From Paenibacillus pasadenensis DSM 19293 (GTDB taxonomy: Bacteria; Bacillota; Bacilli; Paenibacillales; Paenibacillaceae), in contig NZ_KE383862.1 of assembly GCF_000422485.1 (NCBI RefSeq), positions 847-64,846 of the forward strand: 64,000 nt of DNA. Reading direction: 5' to 3'. Positions 42,902 to 50,745 of the stretch are shown here, one piece after another (position 1 is the stretch's first letter; every line of letters starts with the position of its first letter). The notes beneath the pieces are model-generated. The model saw only the letters and a program-made list of their open reading frames with translations, had not been told where the DNA came from and searched no databases. The position numbers and the translations under genes are program-made.

Positions 42902-43798
42902 CTACTTTTTGCGTACCGCGAACCACAGCTCGATGTAGTTGAGGCCGTCCTTCGTCCCGTTCATCTCGAACTCGATTCCGTCCACCTGCTCGTAGCCCGC
43001 CGTTGGGAGCCATTCGGTGTAGAAGCGACGGTAAAGCGTCTCGATCGTCTCTCCGAACTGCTCCCACGGATGCGGCTCCGACGGGAAGATCGCCCATGTA
43101 TGCGCGGGAATCGTCGCCGTAGCGTAGCCGTCCGTATCGCTGGCCTCATCCTTGAAGGCGCAGAGCATGTAAGGAAACGTATCGGGCCCGGTTTTCCGGT
43201 AGCTGCAGACCGCATTCACTGCGTATAGATTGGGGCTCACGAAGGACGGCAGCCCGCCTGCACGCTCTTCAAGCCGCTTCGCCTCTCCGTTCGCATGGCT
43301 CTGCTCCCACAGCCGGGCCGGCGTTTGGGGCGCATCCCCGCCTCCATCCGTGCGGAATACGCGTTCCAGGCCGAACACCTCGAACTTTTCCTTCGTCTCG
43401 ATCCGATAATTCATCGCCTCTGCCCCCTTGATCGTGATGAGGAAGGACAGACGGGGATAGGCTTTGAGCTCCATGCCGCCCTGGCGGGCCATAGCCGGCG
43501 TCATTCCATGCAGCGCATGGAACGCCCGCGCGAACGAGACCGGCGAGTCGTACCCGTAGGTCAGCGCGACATCGATGATCTTCGCCGCCCCGCCTTGCTG
43601 CAGCTCCAACGCAGCCAGCGTCAGCCGTCTGCGCCGAATGTACTCCGCCAGCGTCACATCCGTAATGAACGAGAACATCCGCTGAAAATGATACGTCGAG
43701 CAGCAGGCCCTGCGGGCCGCCTCGCTCAGCTCGATCTCCCCGGTCAGGTTCTCCTCGATGTAGTCCATCGCCCGGTTCATCCGCTCCAGCCACTCCAT
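42902..43798 (-). CDS. AraC family regulator with GyrI-like effector domain
   Basis: A 298-residue regulator. The AraC double helix-turn-helix is at residues 5-108 (IELSEAARRACCSTYHFQRM, VALTYGYDSPVSFARAFHAL). From about residue 125 a GyrI/SOUL-like effector-binding domain follows (YRIETKEKFEVFGLERVF, HTWAIFPSEPHPWEQFGETI). Such proteins bind drug-like small molecules. The ATG at 43798 was chosen because AGGAGG is 7 bases upstream; the longer frame to 43903 has no binding site. Confidence 0.88.
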   Translation of the reverse strand: MEWLERMNRAMDYIEENLTGEIELSEAARRACCSTYHFQRMFSFITDVTLAEYIRRRRLTLAALELQQGGAAKIIDVALTYGYDSPVSFARAFHALHGMTPAMARQGGMELKAYPRLSFLITIKGAEAMNYRIETKEKFEVFGLERVFRTDGGGDAPQTPARLWEQSHANGEAKRLEERAGGLPSFVSPNLYAVNAVCSYRKTGPDTFPYMLCAFKDEASDTDGYATATIPAHTWAIFPSEPHPWEQFGETIETLYRRFYTEWLPTAGYEQVDGIEFEMNGTKDGLNYIELWFAVRKK

Positions 43799-43875
43799 CT
43801 TATCCCTCCTCTCTTGATCCAGTATAGGGGCAGCCGAGATCGGCCTCGCAACGATTCGTGCACCAAGAAGTTGCC

Positions 43876-43953
43876 TCACTTGAGTTCTTTTTGCTCCTGC
43901 CACTTCAAAGCACGCTGTTCCATTTCGCTGACGAAGGATTTGCTATCCTCCAT
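43876..43953 (-). CDS. Possible 25-residue small ORF
   Basis: A short frame beginning MEDSKSFVSEMEQRALKW and ending in ELK is highly charged and would form a single helix. GAGG lies about 12 bases upstream, so initiation is uncertain. It lies between the AraC-GyrI and nucleoside hydrolase genes, in an interval with no other gene. Could be chance. Confidence 0.2.
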   Translation of the reverse strand: MEDSKSFVSEMEQRALKWQEQKELK

Positions 43954-43982
43954 TATACGACGATCCTCGTCCAAGGCATGCG

Positions 43983-44023
43983 AAAAAACCTTCCGAATCC
44001 GCCGGAACGGCGAATCGGAAGGG
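43983..44023 (-). terminator. Rho-independent terminator of the nucleoside hydrolase gene
   Basis: On the minus strand CCTTCCGATTCGCCG pairs with CGGCGGATTCGGAAGG around a three-base loop and is followed by six T. Confidence 0.92.
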
Positions 44024-44037
44024 TGGAATGCCGCGTG

Positions 44038-44997
44038 CTAGGCTCGCTGGACGGCGCTGAGCGTGCGCAGGCCCGCCGCGTAATCGTCGAGCTTGGCGTA
44101 AAAATCGCGAAAGACGGCATCGCGATCGATGAAATAGGCCGATCGGATCAAATGGCGCGACGAATTGAAGCTCCAGGTGACGTTGTCGGTCAGCAGCGGA
44201 CTGTGCACGATGTGGCTCCATACCGCCTGGGGCTGAGCCAGAAAGGCGACGGCGGACAGATCCCAGATGACGCGAGAGCGGCCGAAATGGTCGTCGCTGC
44301 AGCTTTCATAGCGCTCCGCGAGAAAATCGCCGATCGCTCCGCGGCCGCGTACGCGCTCGTTCACTTCAGGCAGCGTGGTCAGAAGCTGCGAGGCGACGCC
44401 CATGCACGGCACCAGGACAAACGGAACGCCGCTGTCCAGAAGCACGCGGACCGCATGGACATCCTGCTGCAGATTGAATTCATTCGCATCCGGCCAGTGC
44501 AGCGCATGTCCGCCGAGCCAGACGACGACGATCTTGCGGAGGATCGACGGCTCCAGCAAGATCGCCGAAGCGACGTTCGTGATCGCGCCGATCGCCACGA
44601 CATACAGCGGCTCGTCATCCGGCATCGCCTGCGCGCGCGCGACGAGATCTCTGGCTGCCGGGCTGTCGACCGGCTCCTCCGCGCCCGGCAAATACCGCTC
44701 CGACCCGCGAAACGCGTATCCGTCCGTCGGCAAGCCGAACCGGCTCAGGATGCGCTCGATCTCCTCGTAGCTTTTTTCCATCCCGTCCTGCGGTCCGGAG
44801 GACAGCTCGTTGAAAAACGGCGCCGCGTACACGGCCTCGAGCGATACCTTCTCCGGCGAAAGCAACGCGTACGCCAGCGCGAACTGATCGTCGATCTCAT
44901 TGAACGTATCGGTATCAAGCACCATCCTCGCCCTGCCCTGCGGAGCCGCCAAGCGCTCCAGCCGGAACGCTTCCTCTACCTTTGGATATCGACTCAT
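44038..44997 (-). CDS. Nucleoside hydrolase (inosine-uridine preferring family)
   Basis: A 319-residue IU-type nucleoside hydrolase that cleaves the N-glycosidic bond of ribonucleosides. The calcium-binding aspartate cluster is VLDTDTFNEIDDQFALAYAL near the N-terminus; further blocks are VVAIGAITNVASAI, VVVWLGGHALHW and EFNLQQDVHAVRVLL. The ATG at 44997 has GGGAGG 12 bases upstream; an ATG at 45021 in the same frame is possible. It is divergent from an AraC regulator that probably controls it. Confidence 0.88.
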   Translation of the reverse strand: MSRYPKVEEAFRLERLAAPQGRARMVLDTDTFNEIDDQFALAYALLSPEKVSLEAVYAAPFFNELSSGPQDGMEKSYEEIERILSRFGLPTDGYAFRGSERYLPGAEEPVDSPAARDLVARAQAMPDDEPLYVVAIGAITNVASAILLEPSILRKIVVVWLGGHALHWPDANEFNLQQDVHAVRVLLDSGVPFVLVPCMGVASQLLTTLPEVNERVRGRGAIGDFLAERYESCSDDHFGRSRVIWDLSAVAFLAQPQAVWSHIVHSPLLTDNVTWSFNSSRHLIRSAYFIDRDAVFRDFYAKLDDYAAGLRTLSAVQRA

Positions 44998-45141
44998 GAC
45001 GGTCCATCGCCTCCCTGTCATTTTGGCTGCCTCTGCTTCACAATGATTCGAACTTGAGCTAATCTTAACGAATCATGCCTCGGTTACCTATACCGATCTG
45101 GCTTTAATCTTGCTTGAAGTGGCTAAGGGAGGACGATGCGG

Positions 45142-45897
45142 GTGATCGCGCAAACGGTGTTTTTATTTCAAGCCGCCCATGAGGCGGGCAGCTCGGTCGG
45201 CATGCATCAGCACGGCTGCTGCGAGCTGGTCTACTATGCGAGCGGGAGCGGAACGACCCGCATCCATGACGTCGCCTACCGCTACGGTCCCGGCTCCTTC
45301 GCGGTGATCCGTCCCGGAACGCCGCATGACGAGAAGCGCGCGGCCGATACGAGCGTCGTCTGCGTCGGATTCCAGCTGCCGGACCGGCAGCTGCCCGCAC
45401 CTCAAGAGGGCTTGTACCAAGACGCTCCGGAGCGGCCGCTCGGCCGGCGTCTGGAAGGAATGCTGGACGAACTGGCGGGCAAGCGCGCCCATTACGCGCT
45501 GCAGCTTGACCTGGAGCTGAGCTCGCTGCTCATTCAGCTTGTCCGGAAGCAGCGGGACCCGGCGGCAGCCGTGGCGGACAGCGGGCATTGGCTTGCTTTC
45601 GCGCTGCATTATATCGACGAGCATTACCGGGAGCCGATCCGCCTCGAGCAGCTGGCCGCGATGTCCGGCTACAGCTATCATCATTTCCGCCATTGCTTCA
45701 AGCAGCGGTTCGCCGTCCCTCCGCTTGCCTACGTGCTCGGAAAAAGACTGGACGAGGCGCGCCGGCTGCTCCTGCATGCCGACCTGTCCGTACTGGAAAT
45801 CGCCCTGCACTGCGGCTTCTCCAGCGACGCGCAGCTGTGCGCGATGTTCAAGCGCAGATTCGGCATGACGCCGGGGCAGTTCCGGCGCAGCGTCTAA
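45142..45897 (+). CDS. AraC family transcriptional regulator with cupin N-terminus
   Basis: A 251-residue regulator with an AraC-type ligand-binding cupin (HQHGCCELVYYASGSGTTRI, YGPGSFAVIRPGTPHDEKRA) and a C-terminal double helix-turn-helix (IRLEQLAAMSGYSYHHFRHC, VLEIALHCGFSSDAQLCAMF). The GTG at 45142 is 9 bases after GGAGG; ATG at 45136 is only 3 bases from it. Divergent from the nucleoside hydrolase gene, so sugar or nucleoside sensing is plausible. Confidence 0.87.
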   Translation: MIAQTVFLFQAAHEAGSSVGMHQHGCCELVYYASGSGTTRIHDVAYRYGPGSFAVIRPGTPHDEKRAADTSVVCVGFQLPDRQLPAPQEGLYQDAPERPLGRRLEGMLDELAGKRAHYALQLDLELSSLLIQLVRKQRDPAAAVADSGHWLAFALHYIDEHYREPIRLEQLAAMSGYSYHHFRHCFKQRFAVPPLAYVLGKRLDEARRLLLHADLSVLEIALHCGFSSDAQLCAMFKRRFGMTPGQFRRSV

Positions 45898-45898
45898 G

Positions 45899-45928
45899 CC
45901 CCTGTCCCGCCAGCCGCCGGACAGGGGT
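45899..45928 (+). terminator. Terminator-like hairpin
   Basis: CCCCTGTCC pairs with GGACAGGGG directly after the AraC stop codon. No U-tract follows. Confidence 0.4.
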
Positions 45929-45976
45929 GAATCCGTCTTGCCCGGCCGCTAGCAGGGCGATTGACGCTCGGGGCGG

Positions 45977-47032
45977 CTACGTCGCGTCGAACAGCAGCCG
46001 CTCGGCCTCTCGATGCAGCTCCCAGATATCGCAGGTTTGATTTCCGAGGATGATGCTCGTCGTCTCGGCATCCGGATAATAAGCGAGCATGGCGGCGACG
46101 CCTGCGTTCGCTCCGTCCTTATACATGCACACGAGCTTCCCTGCCCCGTCATAGACGAAATGGAAGCCATATCCGTTGACGACCGTGCCTCGTCCGTACG
46201 ACTTGGCAAGGCGGGCCTGCGGCTTCATGATCGCTTCCGTCCTCTCGCGGGAAAGGAGCCTGCCGCCCGCCAGGGCGCGCATGAACGTATCGAGATCGCC
46301 GACCGTCGTATAGGCTCCTCCGTCCGATGTGCCGATCGGCGGGAAGGAATAGACGTTTTTCCTCCATTTGACCTGTCCATATTCGTCATACTCGGCCTCA
46401 TACCCCTCCGCGACGGCGGCGTCGCCTTCGTCCTTGGCCGCGAATGACGTATCGTCCATGCCGCAGGCGCGGAACACATGACGATCGACATAATCGCGGT
46501 AGCCCATGCCCGTGGCCTGCTTGATGGCGAGCCCAAGCAGCACGTAAGCGCAGTTGTTGTAGCTGACATCCGTTCCCGCTTTGAATTTCGGCTTCTTGTA
46601 GGCGAATTGCGGAATGAAATCGGCGTTATGGCGGATCGAGTAGTTGGGCTTGCTGACGAACAACGCTTCGTAGCTCTCGCCCAGCTCCTCGTCCGCGTCA
46701 TCGGCGATGCCGGAAGTATGGGTAAGCAGGTGTGCGAGCGTGACGTCCTCCGGAATGCAAGTGCCGGTCAAGTCGACTCGATCCACGATTCGATCGTCGA
46801 GGCCGAGCATTCCGCAATCGACCAGCTGCAAAACCGCGACGGCCGTGAACAGCTTCGTGACGGAGGCCGTATCGAATTTCGTACGCATTCCGTTCGGCAC
46901 TTTGAACCCCCGATGCGCGTAGCCGCAGGCGCGTTCGAAGAGGGTCGCCTCGCCTCCCCTGATGAGGGCGGTTCCTGAAAAATGATGATCATGAACGTAC
47001 TGCTCAAATAAAGACTCCAGTTTATCCACCAT
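45977..47032 (-). CDS. Serine hydrolase of the beta-lactamase/D-Ala carboxypeptidase (class C) family
   Basis: A 351-residue enzyme with the SxxK nucleophile in TASVTKLFTAV (about residue 57), the YxN motif YNN in VSYNNCAYVLLG, and HLLTHTSGI. It has no signal peptide or membrane segment, so it is a cytosolic esterase or peptidase-like member rather than a secreted beta-lactamase. The ATG at 47032 was chosen over the frame start at 47095. AAAGGGG lies about 12 bases upstream. Confidence 0.85.
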   Translation of the reverse strand: MVDKLESLFEQYVHDHHFSGTALIRGGEATLFERACGYAHRGFKVPNGMRTKFDTASVTKLFTAVAVLQLVDCGMLGLDDRIVDRVDLTGTCIPEDVTLAHLLTHTSGIADDADEELGESYEALFVSKPNYSIRHNADFIPQFAYKKPKFKAGTDVSYNNCAYVLLGLAIKQATGMGYRDYVDRHVFRACGMDDTSFAAKDEGDAAVAEGYEAEYDEYGQVKWRKNVYSFPPIGTSDGGAYTTVGDLDTFMRALAGGRLLSRERTEAIMKPQARLAKSYGRGTVVNGYGFHFVYDGAGKLVCMYKDGANAGVAAMLAYYPDAETTSIILGNQTCDIWELHREAERLLFDAT

Positions 47033-47132
47033 GCGGAATCGGCCCCTTTTTGTTTTTCTCGATTTTACCATTGCCGGAGCCGTCTTCATGTCCAAAATCG
47101 GTTATACCCGTTTTGGCTCACTTCCCCTCCCC

Positions 47133-47185
47133 GCCTCCGCCTCGTCCCAAGGCGCCGCTGCCCTTGGCGCAAAAGGATTCTCGTC
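47133..47185 (-). pseudogene. Short remnant similar to the 3-prime end of the Tet-like GTPase gene
   Basis: Read on the minus strand, TTTTGCGCCAAGGGCAGCGG and CCTTGGGACGAGGCGGAGGC are nearly identical to the DNA encoding CAKGSG and PWDEAEA at the end of the Tet-like gene (39748-41700), with a small deletion between them. No intact gene is present. It could be a leftover of a duplicated copy. Confidence 0.45.
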
Positions 47186-47232
47186 GAGAAAGAGCGAGCG
47201 TGCACGACGGGGGCGGACGGACATAGGCAAAA

Positions 47233-47275
47233 ACGGCACGGCGGGGGCGGAATGCCCCTGCCGTGCCGTTTCTTC
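47233..47275. terminator. Terminator-like hairpin
   Basis: ACGGCACGGCGGGGG pairs with CCCCTGCCGTGCCGT across a short loop. On the plus strand TTTCTTCG and a later TTTTTT follow. The stretch 47033-47415 otherwise holds only the Tet-like remnant. Confidence 0.55.
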
Positions 47276-47415
47276 GTACCTTTTTTCTGTCCGACTCCAT
47301 GCAGCCGATCCAGCTTGCGGAACTGGCACGGCCAGGGCATTCTTGCCCTTAGCAACGCTAGTTCTGTGCTTCTATAAGCCTCCCGTCACGATCGGAATCT
47401 CGCTGTTCTTCACTT

Positions 47416-48375
47416 TTAGTAAGCACGGCTTTCTTGTCCATCATCAAATAAACGCTCTCGGAATTGTAGCTCAAGCTCCCCTAGACATCGTACCGCCTCG
47501 CCTAGTGCATGCCAGTCCCCCCGAACGGCTAGGGAATGACAATGACCGAACATTTCGGACTGCATTAATTTCAACTCGGACAGTCTAGCATTTCCAGGTT
47601 GAAAAAACTCGCTATAGTTCAATGCCCGCCTTGCACCTACTGGAAAGGCAAAATGCGTTAAGTGACCTTGCAGTCCCGGGTCAATCTTCTCTCCCTTTAA
47701 GTGTTGCTGCAAGGCTGTGAAAGCATCGCCCCCTGTTTTCCAGCCCTGTTTCAAAGCGATGTGATCAGCGTCCAAATACACTTCTCGGAAATAAAGTACG
47801 GCTTCGTGGTATATTTCATTCGATGTTCGTTGTCGCAGTCGCATAGGCGATGTCCAATAATGATAGACTAGATCGCTTGGATAAAACCGATACTGCAATC
47901 GGTTTGTTTTACTCGCTTGGACCAAGTCGCGAACAGGCAGCTTGGCAAAAGGATATCCCGCTGGATCATGCAATCGTAACCACCCGTCCTCCAGCCCAAA
48001 AGCCAGCACATAATGGTCGCAGCCATGTAGATCGTGATGATTTGGCATATAGCTAAGAAAACCCATGTCGAGCGGCCCAATCAAGATCGGATGATCCTTA
48101 AGCTCCGCGGATAGTTGATCCATCATTCCAACTTCATCCATCCCTGAACGTTCATTGTATGTAAATCCCAAGATGTCCAGTGCCTTGCTGACTCCCAGAT
48201 GAGGAATTCCATTAGAGAAGAAAATCATATTATCCTCTTCAAACCAAACTGCCCCTAGCCCAACACCAGTCAACACCTCAATTAGGCTCGCCGAAACCTG
48301 TTCTCCGATGCTATCAAGCAGCATCGATGTGGAATTTGCATAGCAATACTGACCGTTTCCGACATAGGCAAACAT
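47416..48375 (-). CDS. BtrH N-terminal domain-like protein (putative cysteine acyltransferase/peptidase fold)
   Basis: A 319-residue protein. The N-terminal 160 residues resemble the BtrH_N family (butirosin biosynthesis BtrH-like, papain/C39-like fold): Cys11 in GNGQYCYANSTSMLL is the likely nucleophile and His in LHGCDHYVLAFGLED the base, with the following DPAG as a possible third residue. The C-terminal half is helical and of unknown role (DUF4872-like position). It has clearly lower G+C than its neighbours and sits with an AraC-GyrI regulator, suggesting transfer as a unit. Confidence 0.7.
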   Translation of the reverse strand: MFAYVGNGQYCYANSTSMLLDSIGEQVSASLIEVLTGVGLGAVWFEEDNMIFFSNGIPHLGVSKALDILGFTYNERSGMDEVGMMDQLSAELKDHPILIGPLDMGFLSYMPNHHDLHGCDHYVLAFGLEDGWLRLHDPAGYPFAKLPVRDLVQASKTNRLQYRFYPSDLVYHYWTSPMRLRQRTSNEIYHEAVLYFREVYLDADHIALKQGWKTGGDAFTALQQHLKGEKIDPGLQGHLTHFAFPVGARRALNYSEFFQPGNARLSELKLMQSEMFGHCHSLAVRGDWHALGEAVRCLGELELQFRERLFDDGQESRAY

Positions 48376-48381
48376 AACCTC

Positions 48382-49332
48382 TCATCCTTTCTCGATGGGC
48401 AGACAAAAATCAAGGATGACAACCGCTCCTTGCAGCTCCGTATGGTATATCTCGAGACAAGGCCGGTTTGCCAATAAGCAATCGCTATCCGGAAGCCACC
48501 GCCCGTACATGTAATCTACAACATGTCCAAGCTGAACAATCACTTCCTCCTCGGAGCTTACATCCGTAAGCCTAATCGTATAAACTGCATACAGGCCTCC
48601 CGGAACATCCTGAATATCCACCTCCTCATGACCAAAGTTGTCTGTTAGCCCAGCAGGGATGGTATATGCAGCATCATATCTGCAATTTTCGCTCTCCGTA
48701 ATATCATGGTTGTCATACGTAATTCCGACTTCCATGGATCTTCGCAGATCCAGATTGTTCTGTCTCAGCCACGCTTGGGTTTTGTTAAAGGACTCGACGA
48801 TCTCCTTGCTGTATATCCCTTTGCTAAACCCGTATCTGTGTCGGACATAAGCCACATGCAGATCCGGCAACCTCTCGATCCTGACTTGCGCTACATTTAT
48901 TTGTTGGACATCTACGGCTGATACGTCTTCAGAATAACGTTGTGTATCCAAAACTTCTTGCCCGTTCTTGCGGCAAAATTGACTATTCTTGCGATGTTGT
49001 CCGTTTTTGCGATAGTCTCGCGCACTTACTCCGAAATGCTCGGAAAACGCCCGTGAAAAAGTGGATAATGACGTAAAGCCGCAGGCAGAGGCGATCTCAG
49101 TTATTGATAAATCGCTGCGGTTCACCAAATACTGCGTGCTTTTCTCCATGCGGATTCGCTTCACATACTCGTTGACGTTCTCACCAACAATCGCTTTAAA
49201 AATGCGGTGAAAGTGGAAGGGAGAGAACGCTGCTATTCGTGATAAAGAGGCTAAAGAAAGATTCTCTTCCAAATGATTTTCAATATAGTTCATGACCTTA
49301 TTGATTCTGCTTACATAGTCTCTACGGTTCAT
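48382..49332 (-). CDS. AraC family regulator with GyrI-like effector domain
   Basis: A 316-residue regulator with the AraC domain at residues 7-110 (LSLASLSRIAAFSPFHFHRI, ITEIASACGFTSLSTFSRAF) and a GyrI-like domain from about 155 (VRIERLPDLHVAYVRHRYGF, GGLYAVYTIRLTDVSSEEEV). Between them lies a KNGQHRKNSQFCRKNGQ repeat-like segment. The ATG at 49332 has GAGGG 6-7 bases upstream. It is 6 bases from the BtrH-like gene, in the same low-G+C island, and probably regulates it. Confidence 0.85.
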   Translation of the reverse strand: MNRRDYVSRINKVMNYIENHLEENLSLASLSRIAAFSPFHFHRIFKAIVGENVNEYVKRIRMEKSTQYLVNRSDLSITEIASACGFTSLSTFSRAFSEHFGVSARDYRKNGQHRKNSQFCRKNGQEVLDTQRYSEDVSAVDVQQINVAQVRIERLPDLHVAYVRHRYGFSKGIYSKEIVESFNKTQAWLRQNNLDLRRSMEVGITYDNHDITESENCRYDAAYTIPAGLTDNFGHEEVDIQDVPGGLYAVYTIRLTDVSSEEEVIVQLGHVVDYMYGRWLPDSDCLLANRPCLEIYHTELQGAVVILDFCLPIEKG

Positions 49333-49440
49333 ATATTCCCTCGCATCATCGTGGCGTAGAACCGCTGTAGAGGTTCTTACGCTGATATTCCTTCGTAAAA
49401 TAGTAGTTCGTTTACTTGGTTGCGAGCTCCTACCAAACAA

Positions 49441-49758
49441 AGTTAAATTGCGCGTCTCGTAGAGACCTTTCTTTTAAACCGTATCTATCGATACCGCCAA
49501 GCCAGGGGATGCCGGCAACGCCAGCCAACAGCAGGTGGATTGCTCTGGAGGGCGGTCGGACTCTTGCTCTGCACAGAAGGCTGCGACGACCTGACCCAAC
49601 CGCCGAACTGCGGCTGGTTCCGTGGTTCCTGCAGCTGCTTTCCTCGAATTCTTGTCTGCAAGCTGTTTGCAGAAAAGCCCAAAGAGGGCTGCAACAGGTC
49701 CGCCTCACGGCAACCTGTCACAGCCCCCCAATCCGCGTCCGACGCGGTCTATCGACTC
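49441..49758. other. Intergenic stretch with a terminator-like hairpin, no gene recognised
   Basis: A hairpin at about 49672-49728 (minus strand GGGCTG-ACAGGT pairing with ACCTGT-CAGCCC, then TCTTTGGGCTTTTCT) probably ends the sulfurtransferase gene. The remaining 220 bases encode short open frames without ribosome binding sites. Small inverted repeats GTCTC-TAC-GAGAC and GTATCGATAGATAC are present. I see nothing else. Confidence 0.4.
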
Positions 49759-50670
49759 TTACTTATCCTCCGTCGCGATCGGATTCCCCTCATACGAGAT
49801 CCAATCGCTCCAGCTCCCCGCGTACAGCCTTACGTTCCCGTACCCGGCGGCTTGCAGGGCAAGCACGTTCGGGCAGGCGGTCACGCCAGAGCCGCAGTAG
49901 ACGATCAGCTCGCGGTCCTGCGGGATGCCGTCCAGCGCGGCGGAGAGCGCGTCGCCGCTCTTCCAGCGGCCGTCCTCGTTCAGGACGCCCTTCCAGAAGC
50001 GGTTGACCGCCCCCGGGATATGCCCGGCCGCGCGGTCGATCGGCTCCTCGAGCCCCGCATAGCGGCGCGGCTCGCGCGAGTCGATCAGCAGCGGCGCGCT
50101 CTCGGCGGCCGCCGAGCCGCTTTCCGCTCCCGCGCCAGCGGCCGAGGACCATGCCTCCGGCTCCGCGGTCCGCGAGGCGGCGCGTACGGCGTCCACGTCC
50201 GCCAGCAGCTCCGGCCGCACGCGCGCCCGGAACGCTCCCGGCACGACGACGCGCGTCGCGTCCGTGACCGGATAACCCGCCGCCTGCCAGGCGGAAAACC
50301 CCTGGTCCATCACATAAACCGCGTCATGGCCGAGCCAGCGCAGCAGCCACCACAGGCGCGACGCCATCGCGCCGCCCTGGTCGTCGTAGGCGACGACGCG
50401 GCTGTCCGGGCCGATGCCCGCGCGGCGCAGCGCCGCCTCAAGCTCGGCCGGGTCCGGCAGCGGATGGCGGCCGCCATGCTCGCCGACCGGGGCGGACAGA
50501 TCCCGCTCCAGGTCCAGGTAGACGGCGCCCGGAACATGCGCCGCCTCGTACGCCTCGCGGCCGGACTCGGGCTTGCCGAGCGCGAACCGGCAGTCCGCGA
50601 TGACGAGATCGGGCTCGTACATGCGGGCGAGCAGCCATTTCATCGAGACGATCGGATTCGGTTGATTCAT
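49759..50670 (-). CDS. Sulfurtransferase with tandem rhodanese domains (thiosulfate/3-mercaptopyruvate type)
   Basis: A 303-residue two-domain rhodanese. The N-terminal inactive domain is residues 5-140 (HVPGAVYLDLERDL, VVAYDDQGGAMASRLWWLLR), followed by an Ala/Ser/Glu-rich linker and a catalytic domain with the active-site loop CGSGVTAC. Transfers sulfur from thiosulfate or 3-mercaptopyruvate to an acceptor such as cyanide. AGGAGG precedes the ATG by 9 bases. Confidence 0.9.
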   Translation of the reverse strand: MNQPNPIVSMKWLLARMYEPDLVIADCRFALGKPESGREAYEAAHVPGAVYLDLERDLSAPVGEHGGRHPLPDPAELEAALRRAGIGPDSRVVAYDDQGGAMASRLWWLLRWLGHDAVYVMDQGFSAWQAAGYPVTDATRVVVPGAFRARVRPELLADVDAVRAASRTAEPEAWSSAAGAGAESGSAAAESAPLLIDSREPRRYAGLEEPIDRAAGHIPGAVNRFWKGVLNEDGRWKSGDALSAALDGIPQDRELIVYCGSGVTACPNVLALQAAGYGNVRLYAGSWSDWISYEGNPIATEDK

Positions 50671-50745
50671 CGTGCCTCGCCTCCTGCTTGATGAGATTGA
50701 GGATCGGACTTGAGCTTGAACGCCGGGTTCAGGCTTCAGCGCTGC

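Noticed and set aside
43799-44037. Longer N-terminus of the AraC-GyrI regulator to 43903
   Set aside because: Residues before Met at 43798 do not resemble the family, and AGGAGG sits directly before that Met.
47102-47329. Small proteins in the 47.1-47.3 kb interval
   Set aside because: Three overlapping short frames show no ribosome binding site; the similarity seen is to the 3-prime end of the Tet-like gene at DNA level.
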